This document shows, piece by piece, positions 1 to 6,217 of a stretch of DNA of 64,000 nt. The position numbers were made by a program, and so were the translations under genes. The stretch lies in contig CANMSO010000004.1 in NCBI GenBank assembly GCA_947500545.1, positions 434,001 to 498,000 on the forward strand. Direction: 5' to 3'. The notes below the pieces were generated by a model. It was not told the origin of the DNA, did no database searches, and was given only the letters and a program-made list of their open reading frames with translations. The stretch is from an uncultured Aquimarina sp. (lineage in GTDB: Bacteria; Bacteroidota; Bacteroidia; Flavobacteriales; Flavobacteriaceae). Numbering within the stretch: position 1 is the first letter of the stretch; the number at the start of each line of letters is the position of its first letter.

Positions 1-40
1 ATAACATTTACTTAACCTCATCACAACTTCATGATTCAAG

Positions 41-76
41 AAAAAAGGCTGAATAGTAAATTACTACTCAGCCTTT
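41..76 (-). terminator. Terminator of the PiT transporter gene
   Basis: A 12-bp stem with one G-T type mismatch (47-58 with 62-73) is followed on the minus strand by six T residues (complement of 46-41). It lies 24 bases past the stop of the minus-strand phosphate transporter gene. A short T run on the plus side may let it work in both directions. Confidence 0.75.
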
Positions 77-99
77 ATATAATTTATCTTAATAATTTT

Positions 100-2487
100 T
101 TATTGATGATCTTTATAAGTAGTTAACAAGTTCATTGTTGCCGTTATAAGATCCTTGGTTTCTAATAATAAACCAAAATACAAGGTAGTATTTTTAGGAC
201 TACTTTCTTCTGTTCTGGTTCTAGCCACCTGCTTATCGATTTTCTCATTTACTTTATTGAATAATTCTTGCTTTTCATTAAGAATACTATCAATATGATC
301 AAAATCTCTATCACTAAAAGCTTTCTTAATTTGTCCAAACAATTCATTCAATTGTTCCTGGATTTCTTTTAGATCTTTTATCTGATTAAATCGAAGTTTT
401 TTATGATTATTATTTACGTGTTTATGACTTGCCTTAGAGATATATTCTATAGACTGAGACATATCTTGTAAGTATCCTAAAATATTAATATAAAAGTTAC
501 TTGCACCAACGCTAGAGTCATCTAAATTTTTAATAAAATAGAAGATATTATCTCTTAGATCTTCAACTTCAGAATCTAATTTGGCGATTCCTTTCTTATT
601 TTTCTTTAAGGCTGGTAAATCATATTTTATAAGGCTGTCAATAGTACTAGAATAAATCTTGTTCCCTCTATTTACAAAGGATTTGATATTATCTGCACTC
701 TCTTCAATAACTCCTTGAATAGAACTACTCTCTGAACTTTTAAGGCTATCCTCTGCTTTTTCCGCTTTTACTCTTTTTCTATAGCTTATAGTATTTCTTG
801 CCAAAAGTAATATTGCTACCAATAGTAAGACAGCAATCATGGCTGGACCACCAAGGTTAATCAAAAAGGCTACCACTCCCGCTGCAATAAACGCACTGAT
901 CGCAGTCATAAACCATCCGCCTATTACATTTAATACTCCGGCCACACGATATACAGCACTCTCAGTTCCCCAAGCTCTATCGGCTAATGACGTACCCATA
1001 GCGACCATAAAGGTTACATAGGTTGTTGATAAAGGTAATTTCATAGAAGTCGCAATAGAAATAAGAATTCCGGCAACTACAAGATTTACTGCCGCTCTTA
1101 CCATATCAAAAGCTGGCATCTGATACGTCTTATCTTTTGGTAAATCTATAACGGGTTTAGCGAATTGCTTTTCTATAAACTCTCTAGCAGGCTTTGGAGT
1201 GATCGTAGCAAGTCCTTGAGATATCAATATCGTTCCTCTAACTACACCTCTGGATAAGAAATTTGGTTTAAAACGTTCTTTAGCCTCTCCTTCTCTAGAT
1301 AGATTAATTTCGGTATCCGCAACATATCTCGCTTTTTTTGAAAGCCACAATGTCAATACCATAATTCCTCCTGCCAGGAACAATAACAATACAGGTGTTT
1401 CACTTTTTTTAGCCAAAACATCCATAGAAAATTCTGCGGCTGGAACACCAGAAGCCACCCAAGCTTCATAAGATTGCCACCCAGCAATAGGAACACCAAT
1501 AAAGTTTACCAAATCATTACCTGAAAAGGCCAATGCCAATCCAAAAGTACCAACAATAATGATTAATTTATATATGTTGACTTTAAAGAAGTTCACCAAA
1601 ACATATGATAATGCTGACCATACTACGAAGCCAACTGCTACAATTTGTAATACATTTGTTTCGAGAAACCCTCGTAATGTCAATTTCATTATGCCGGCAT
1701 CAGCATCTATTTTATAAAAATCTTTTTGTGCCTTGGCTAATTCTTTAACACTTTCGTAAGCAGTTCCCAAATATTCATTAGCCCAATTCAATAGTCCTTC
1801 AGCACCTCCACTATACACAACATCAACTACAGCTTTTGCATAATTGGTTCCTTTTATTCCTTTCATAAAAATAAAGTATAGTAAAGCAGTTAGTGCTATA
1901 CCTCCAAACAAAGCACCTACCCACTTGGCTTTCTTTTCAAAATTATAGGATAATAACAGACGAGTAACAAATTGCACTATGGCACCTACAGAAAATGCAA
2001 TAACCACCGAGAGCAAGATTCCACTAATAATTTCTCCTGCTTTTTTGGTATTGATATAATTCCCTAAGTCCGCAAAAGATAAGCCTTGATCCGCTCCAAT
2101 TTTGATCAATGCCACACAAACTGCCGCTCCCAATAGATTAAATACAATAGATACTGTTGTAGAAGTTGGCATCCCCAGCGTATTAAAAAAATCGAGGAGT
2201 AATATATCAGTAATCATCACCGCCATAAAAATGATCATGATCTCATCAAAATAGAATTCACCTGGGTTAAATATCCCTTTTCGAGCTACTTCCATTAATC
2301 CACTAGAAAAAATAGCTCCGGCTGCAATACCTATACTAGCAACAATCATAATGGTTCTAAAAGACACCGCTTTAGATCCAATGGCAGAGTTCAAGAAGTT
2401 AACAGCATCATTACTAACCCCTACAACAAGATCGGCTATTGCTAATACAGCAAGCGCAATAACCATTAATAAATAAATATTATCCAT
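100..2487 (-). CDS. PiT-family inorganic phosphate transporter with PhoU-like C-terminal domain
   Basis: Inner-membrane low-affinity phosphate permease of 795 residues. The PiT signature GVSNDAVNFLNSAIG is at about residues 23-37 and its repeat, SGNDLVNFIGVP, near residue 325; these inverted repeats form the transport path in this family. About ten or more hydrophobic segments run to residue 560. The last 220 residues are hydrophilic, helical and charged, like the PhoU/DUF47 proteins that elsewhere are encoded beside PiT genes, so this looks like a transporter-regulator fusion. The coupling ion (H+ or Na+) cannot be read from sequence. It lies 79 bases downstream of the porin gene on the same strand, with its own tandem TAACA half-sites in the gap, so it can be transcribed with the porin or alone. 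Family assignment is firm; the PhoU-like role of the tail is inferred. Confidence 0.93.
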   Translation of the reverse strand: MDNIYLLMVIALAVLAIADLVVGVSNDAVNFLNSAIGSKAVSFRTIMIVASIGIAAGAIFSSGLMEVARKGIFNPGEFYFDEIMIIFMAVMITDILLLDFFNTLGMPTSTTVSIVFNLLGAAVCVALIKIGADQGLSFADLGNYINTKKAGEIISGILLSVVIAFSVGAIVQFVTRLLLSYNFEKKAKWVGALFGGIALTALLYFIFMKGIKGTNYAKAVVDVVYSGGAEGLLNWANEYLGTAYESVKELAKAQKDFYKIDADAGIMKLTLRGFLETNVLQIVAVGFVVWSALSYVLVNFFKVNIYKLIIIVGTFGLALAFSGNDLVNFIGVPIAGWQSYEAWVASGVPAAEFSMDVLAKKSETPVLLLFLAGGIMVLTLWLSKKARYVADTEINLSREGEAKERFKPNFLSRGVVRGTILISQGLATITPKPAREFIEKQFAKPVIDLPKDKTYQMPAFDMVRAAVNLVVAGILISIATSMKLPLSTTYVTFMVAMGTSLADRAWGTESAVYRVAGVLNVIGGWFMTAISAFIAAGVVAFLINLGGPAMIAVLLLVAILLLARNTISYRKRVKAEKAEDSLKSSESSSIQGVIEESADNIKSFVNRGNKIYSSTIDSLIKYDLPALKKNKKGIAKLDSEVEDLRDNIFYFIKNLDDSSVGASNFYINILGYLQDMSQSIEYISKASHKHVNNNHKKLRFNQIKDLKEIQEQLNELFGQIKKAFSDRDFDHIDSILNEKQELFNKVNEKIDKQVARTRTEESSPKNTTLYFGLLLETKDLITATMNLLTTYKDHQ

Positions 2488-2506
2488 TACTTTTTTATTT
2501 AAGGTG

Positions 2507-2550
2507 CAAATATTATAATCAATTCCCAGCTTAATGTTATCAAACTGTTA
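2507..2550 (-). promoter_or_regulatory. Putative Pho-box-like tandem site and promoter of the PiT gene
   Basis: On the minus strand TAACAGT (2550-2544) and TAACATT (2539-2533) repeat with an 11-bp period. A TTTG at 2510-2507 is 20 bases from the start codon. The distance from the last clear half-site to the eight bases ending in TTTG is 25 bp. That is 14 plus 11, one turn further than in the porin and TonB receptor promoters. PhoB-family boxes have 11-bp units; the assignment here is inferred from that spacing and from the phosphate genes around it. Confidence 0.5.
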
Positions 2551-2566
2551 TGTATTCACACAATGT

Positions 2567-3808
2567 TTAGAAATGTATATCAAATTGTAACCTATACGCT
2601 AATCCACTAGCATCACCATCTTCTGTAGTATAACTTATATCTGACTGAACTTTTAAATTATGTCCTGAAATATATTTTGAAACTCCCAAAGTGTATTGTT
2701 CTTCAAGAGCTTTACCAACAACTGCATCAAAATTTAGATTGGTATAACGCCCGGCTAACTCCCAATTGCTTTTAAATAAATATCCAGCCTGAAGATTCAA
2801 TGCATTACCAACTTGTACAATATCATTTGTTGGTATTTGCGATCCGTCTTCTTCTATTACAAATGTTGGAGTAATTCCGTCAGCTTCTCTCGCTATAGCA
2901 TCATCTGCATATCTATCGGCAAATTCTCCCATAAAAGAGAAACCTTTGTATTTAAAAACCGCATCCACAAATATGCTAGAGATATTAGTTTCATAAAAAT
3001 CCCCTGTACTGGTTCTCATATATGATCCCTGATTACTTCTATCTTTTACAGCATCAGCATTAAGATCATAAGTAGCAGCAAGCATTAATTTAGGAGTTTG
3101 CTCTCTTTTAAGATCTCCTCCTTTATAATCTCCTTTACTCTGAAATTTTCCAAAAGGTAATAATTCTACTCTACCCGTATATTGATGACCTCCTAAGTTA
3201 CCAGTAGTAATATTTCTTCCTTCTCCTTGTGAAACCGCTACTATCTCTCTTACCAAAAATTTATCTGATAGCTTAAAGTGATGCCTTAATTGCACACCAA
3301 GATCACGATCAATATTAAATCTACTGTTTAATCTTGAGCGATCTACCAATTGTAAGTTTGCTGAGGAAATAACACGCTCTACGTTACCAGGCAATTTTGT
3401 TTGACCAGCCCAAAGAGTGAAGTTTTTATAAAAATTCCATTTAATAACGGCATCAAGGATATAACGTGGTGCGTTATTTGTGAATTCTGAAGCTCCAGAG
3501 ATATCTCTATTAGATAAGCCTAGTTCTATTTTATATTTAAGTTTTGGGCTATATGCAAAACCATCAAATTTTAGACGGGCTCTCCTAACCAAAAAACTGG
3601 TCTCGGACTTACTGTAATCTCCATCATTGATATCCCAACTTGCGATACCAAGTAATTGGAATCTTGTCGCAAATTTCATACTCCATGAGCTGTCTTTTGC
3701 CACCACATTAAGTATTCCTTTTCCGAATTTAGTCTCAGTAGTTTCCTGAGCATTTACAAAACAAAATGTAAATAAGGCTAACGCCGTAAGTGTAATCTTT
3801 AATTTCAT
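2567..3808 (-). CDS. OprP/OprO-type phosphate-selective porin
   Basis: Outer-membrane beta-barrel porin of 413 residues. A signal peptide spans residues 1-21 and ends VNAQ. The mature part alternates short polar and aromatic strands (for example FTLWAGQTKLPGNVERV, ELAGRYTNLNFDAV) and ends in a terminal-phenylalanine strand (YRLQFDIHF) recognised by the BAM machinery. Layout and length fit the phosphate-selective porin O/P family (Pfam Porin_O_P), which in Bacteroidota are monotopic relatives of Pseudomonas OprP. It stands directly upstream of the phosphate transporter on the same strand, which supports phosphate or polyphosphate as the cargo. The promoter carries three phased half-sites. The anion selectivity itself is inferred from family and context. 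Confidence 0.88.
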   Translation of the reverse strand: MKLKITLTALALFTFCFVNAQETTETKFGKGILNVVAKDSSWSMKFATRFQLLGIASWDINDGDYSKSETSFLVRRARLKFDGFAYSPKLKYKIELGLSNRDISGASEFTNNAPRYILDAVIKWNFYKNFTLWAGQTKLPGNVERVISSANLQLVDRSRLNSRFNIDRDLGVQLRHHFKLSDKFLVREIVAVSQGEGRNITTGNLGGHQYTGRVELLPFGKFQSKGDYKGGDLKREQTPKLMLAATYDLNADAVKDRSNQGSYMRTSTGDFYETNISSIFVDAVFKYKGFSFMGEFADRYADDAIAREADGITPTFVIEEDGSQIPTNDIVQVGNALNLQAGYLFKSNWELAGRYTNLNFDAVVGKALEEQYTLGVSKYISGHNLKVQSDISYTTEDGDASGLAYRLQFDIHF

Positions 3809-3833
3809 ATTCCGATACTAGTTTTTGTCGCTG

Positions 3834-3877
3834 CAAAGAACCAATACCTATGTTAAGTTAATGTTATCTTAATGTTT
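3834..3877 (-). promoter_or_regulatory. Pho-box-like triple half-site with GTTCTTTG promoter, porin gene
   Basis: On the minus strand three units, AAACATT (3877-3871), TAACATT (3866-3860) and TAACATA (3855-3849), repeat every 11 bp. Exactly 14 bp after the start of the last unit comes GTTCTTTG (3841-3834), 25 bases from the porin ATG. No TTTG-type -33 element is present, as expected for an activator-dependent promoter. The TonB receptor at 6218 has the same half-site, the same 14-bp spacing and the same GTTCTTTG. The bound protein is unknown; a PhoB-type regulator is the natural candidate. Confidence 0.6.
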
Positions 3878-3927
3878 TTTAATAATTATTTTAAAACAAC
3901 CTTTTTTTTAAGTATTTATGTAAAAGC

Positions 3928-3955
3928 AAAAAAGGCTGACCTCAATTGGTCAGCC
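3928..3955 (-). terminator. Terminator of the chromate transporter gene
   Basis: Perfect 8-bp stem GGCTGACC/GGTCAGCC (3934-3941, 3948-3955) with a 6-base loop, followed on the minus strand by six T. It is about 135 bases past the ChrA stop. The bases between (3961-4075) hold weaker A/T-rich inverted repeats and no convincing gene. Confidence 0.7.
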
Positions 3956-4091
3956 CAGTATTTCAAAAATCTAAGTCGACAAAAACTAATACGATTTTTT
4001 GAAATTACTATTTGTCATACGACTCGTCAAAAATATTTTATTTGGCGAGTTTTTATGTTAATACAACTTTAAGGTATCGTTAAAAATAATT

Positions 4092-5222
4092 CTATAGAGA
4101 AGATAATAAATACCCCAGGATTGATCCTCCTAGGACAATCCACATAGCATTTACCTTTTTCAAGCCAAACATCACAAACACACTTAATAAGGCAATCGTT
4201 ACAGATTTCCAATCTGTTAATGTATCCAAAGACATCACATATAATACGGATAGCATTATCGCCACTGCGGCAATATTGACTGAGTCTAAAAAGTAGCTTA
4301 GCACTTTGGATTTTCTCATTTTAGGCACCAAGGGATTAAGAAGTAACACAAAAAGAAAAGAAGGAAGAAAAATTCCGATTGTTGCAGCTACCGCTCCCCA
4401 AAAACCAGCCAATTGATAGCCAATGAAGGTTGCTGTAGACAAAACAGGCCCAGGTGTAAATTGTCCCACCGCAATAGCATCAATCAATTCTGATCTTGTT
4501 AGCCACCCTTTGGTCACAAGTTCTGCATCAAGATATGCAAACAGTACGTAACCACTACCATATAATATAGCGCCTACTTTCAGAAAAGTCCAAAAAACTT
4601 TAAGAGATGACAATTTCACAAGGGTAGTTGCTGAAATTTTAAATAGAAAAAAAGGTGCAATAGACTTAGGCGTAGTAACCAACATAGATTTTGAATAGAA
4701 ATATAATGTTCCCAAAACACCACCACTTAATAATGCAATAATTTCGTTTACACCAAAAAGACTAGCAATTAAAACTAAAACACCGATGACACCAATTTCC
4801 CAACTTTTTAAAGCTTTCTTTCCTAATTTCAGAATTGCAGAAGCAATAATAGCCAGTACAGCTGGCTTAATTCCAAAGATAAAAGGAGTAACCTCTGGCA
4901 ATTGCCCATATGAAGTATAGAACCACGCCAGTACCCCTGTAATAACTACAGCAGGAAAAACGAAACATGCTCCGGCAACAAATAAACCAGTGACTCCAGC
5001 ACGCTCATGACCGCAATGCATAACCATTTCTGTAGAGTTTGGGCCGGGAATCAAATTTGTCGCTCCAATAAGGTCCAAAAAATGTTGTCTGCTCATCCAT
5101 TTTCTTTTCTGCACCACCTCATCTTCCATCATAGCTATATGTGCCGCCGGGCCACCAAAAGCAATACAACCTAACTTAAAAAAAACTATTGCAACCTCTA
5201 TAAGTTTATTCTTCTTGTTCAT
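4092..5222 (-). CDS. chrA: ChrA-family (CHR) chromate-type transporter
   Basis: Inner-membrane protein of about 376 residues with two homologous CHR domains. The N-terminal half has FFKLGCIAFGGPAAHIAMM and NLIPGPNSTEM; the C-terminal half has FLKVGAILYGSGYV and GQFTPGPVLSTATFIGYQLAGFWGA. About ten hydrophobic segments are seen. The start is placed at 5222 (MNKKNKLIEV), preceded by AGGTGA 6-12 bases upstream. A longer reading frame to 5294 adds a 24-residue non-conserved leader and is less likely. CHR proteins export chromate or carry related anions, with sulfate as the physiological analogue. Here it lies among phosphate genes and shares an upstream region with the divergent MORN gene. The substrate is not established. 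Confidence 0.85.
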   Translation of the reverse strand: MNKKNKLIEVAIVFFKLGCIAFGGPAAHIAMMEDEVVQKRKWMSRQHFLDLIGATNLIPGPNSTEMVMHCGHERAGVTGLFVAGACFVFPAVVITGVLAWFYTSYGQLPEVTPFIFGIKPAVLAIIASAILKLGKKALKSWEIGVIGVLVLIASLFGVNEIIALLSGGVLGTLYFYSKSMLVTTPKSIAPFFLFKISATTLVKLSSLKVFWTFLKVGAILYGSGYVLFAYLDAELVTKGWLTRSELIDAIAVGQFTPGPVLSTATFIGYQLAGFWGAVAATIGIFLPSFLFVLLLNPLVPKMRKSKVLSYFLDSVNIAAVAIMLSVLYVMSLDTLTDWKSVTIALLSVFVMFGLKKVNAMWIVLGGSILGYLLSSL

Positions 5223-5380
5223 GCAAGTATCACCTTTTTTGATAGATTTAGGATGAACAAAAATAGAAATATAATAGGAACTCCTCAGTACCAAAAAAAG
5301 TAATTAAGCTAGGATTATGAGCTCAAAAAGAAAAGCAAGTTAATGTGTCAAAATACTAACAATCAGTTAAATATAGTTTT

Positions 5381-5437
5381 AATGTTAATTTAATGTTACC
5401 TAAACATTGCTTAAACGTAAAATAAATAGTACTTTTA
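5381..5437. promoter_or_regulatory. Divergent regulatory region between chrA and the MORN gene
   Basis: The plus strand shows AATGTTA at 5381-5387 and 5392-5398, an 11-bp repeat (TAACATT when read towards chrA). Directly after, AAACATT (5402-5408), AAACGTA (5413-5419) and a poorer AAATAGT (5424-5430) also repeat every 11 bp, facing the MORN gene. A Bacteroidota promoter candidate for the MORN gene is TTG (5407-5409), 20 bases, then TACTTTTA (5430-5437). The half-sites resemble those before the porin and TonB receptor. Which of the two genes they serve is not clear. Confidence 0.45.
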
Positions 5438-5483
5438 TAATATTAAGTCGACATCCTCAAATAACATTAAACATTTAAAGAAC

Positions 5484-5843
5484 ATGAAAAAGATATTAGT
5501 AGCAATGGCCATTTTATTTTCGGCAACTTTAATGGCACAGGATTTAAAACCTACTTTTGAAAAGCAGGGAGACCTAATAAAAGGAACTTTCTTTCATGAA
5601 AATGGAGAAATTCGTCAACAAGGTTTTTATAATGAAAAAGGTAAGCTTCACGGAGAATGGAAATCCTATAACACATCTGGAAAGAAAATTGCCATGGGGC
5701 GATACAACAACGGAGTAAAAACCGGAAAATGGTTTTTCTGGGGTTCAGACAAATTATCCGAAGTCAACTACTCTGACAATCAAATTGCTGATGTAACTAC
5801 GTGGTCCAATAAAGACAATGTCGTAGTTAATTACGAGAATTAG
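5484..5843 (+). CDS. Secreted MORN-repeat protein
   Basis: A 119-residue protein with a signal peptide (MKKILVAMAILFSATLMAQ, residues 1-19). The mature part contains MORN-type or YwqK-like repeats: IKGTFFHENGEIRQQGFYNEKGKLHGEWKSY, then GKKIAMGRYNNGVKTGKWFFW. Such small repeat proteins are exported to the periplasm or surface in Flavobacteriia and their function is unknown. It is a single-gene unit with its own promoter at 5407-5437 and a strong terminator 26 bases after the stop. Its place among probable phosphate-regulated genes suggests a stress-induced envelope role, but nothing in the sequence proves it. Confidence 0.8.
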   Translation: MKKILVAMAILFSATLMAQDLKPTFEKQGDLIKGTFFHENGEIRQQGFYNEKGKLHGEWKSYNTSGKKIAMGRYNNGVKTGKWFFWGSDKLSEVNYSDNQIADVTTWSNKDNVVVNYEN

Positions 5844-5868
5844 ATTATAATCAACACATATAAACGGG

Positions 5869-5896
5869 AACACCTCAGCATTTTGAGGTGTTTTTT
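5869..5896 (+). terminator. Terminator after the MORN gene
   Basis: Nine-base stem AACACCTCA/TGAGGTGTT (5869-5877, 5884-5892) with a 6-base loop and a T run to 5896. It is a textbook intrinsic terminator. Confidence 0.85.
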
Positions 5897-5970
5897 GTTT
5901 ATAAAAAAGTACTCTTCTTTATTAAAGTTTGATTTTTGTTTTCAGAAAAACTTAATATCTGATTTACAGT

Positions 5971-6193
5971 AATCATTATAGAAACATTTTCTTAACATTC
6001 GATTCTTTAATTTTGATCAACACCGCAAAACACATCTCTATTCGTTTTCAGTATTTTAAAACTTCTTCTTAAATAAAAACACGCCATTAATCTTACTAGC
6101 ATGAGACAAATACGGATAACATTTAGCTAACATTATAATCATCAATACTTAATTTTTGAATAACAATCATTTAACACTTCTCTTCGTTCTTTG
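5971..6193 (+). promoter_or_regulatory. Multi-site Pho-box-like region and GTTCTTTG promoter of the TonB receptor
   Basis: The 374-base gap 5844-6217 holds a terminator and three clusters of half-sites. Cluster one: AATCATT, AAACATT, TAACATT at 5971, 5982 and 5993. Cluster two: TAACATT at 6117 and 6128. Cluster three: TAACAAT at 6161 and TAACACT at 6172. Within clusters the period is 11 bp, and clusters two and three are mutually in phase (6128 to 6161 is 33 bp), with a partial unit TAATTTT at 6150. GTTCTTTG at 6186-6193 starts exactly 14 bp after the start of the last half-site, as in the porin promoter, and ends 25 bases before the ATG. Confidence 0.6.
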
Positions 6194-6217
6194 CCTCGGA
6201 ATTTGAGAACAAATGAA

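Noticed and set aside
3961..4004. Inverted repeat TTTCAAAAATC/GATTTTTTGAAA
   Set aside because: A/T only, with an unmatched base and a long loop; likely chance in low-GC DNA.
3872..4072. Open frame of 66 codons on the plus strand in the porin/chrA gap
   Set aside because: A/T-rich, with no likeness to known proteins; the region holds the porin promoter and the chrA terminator instead.
5223..5294. Longer N terminus for the chromate transporter
   Set aside because: The extra 24 residues are not hydrophobic or CHR-like, and an AGGTGA precedes the ATG at 5222.
6191..6217. Upstream start for the first TonB receptor
   Set aside because: It begins at a TTG within the promoter element and would bury the signal peptide.
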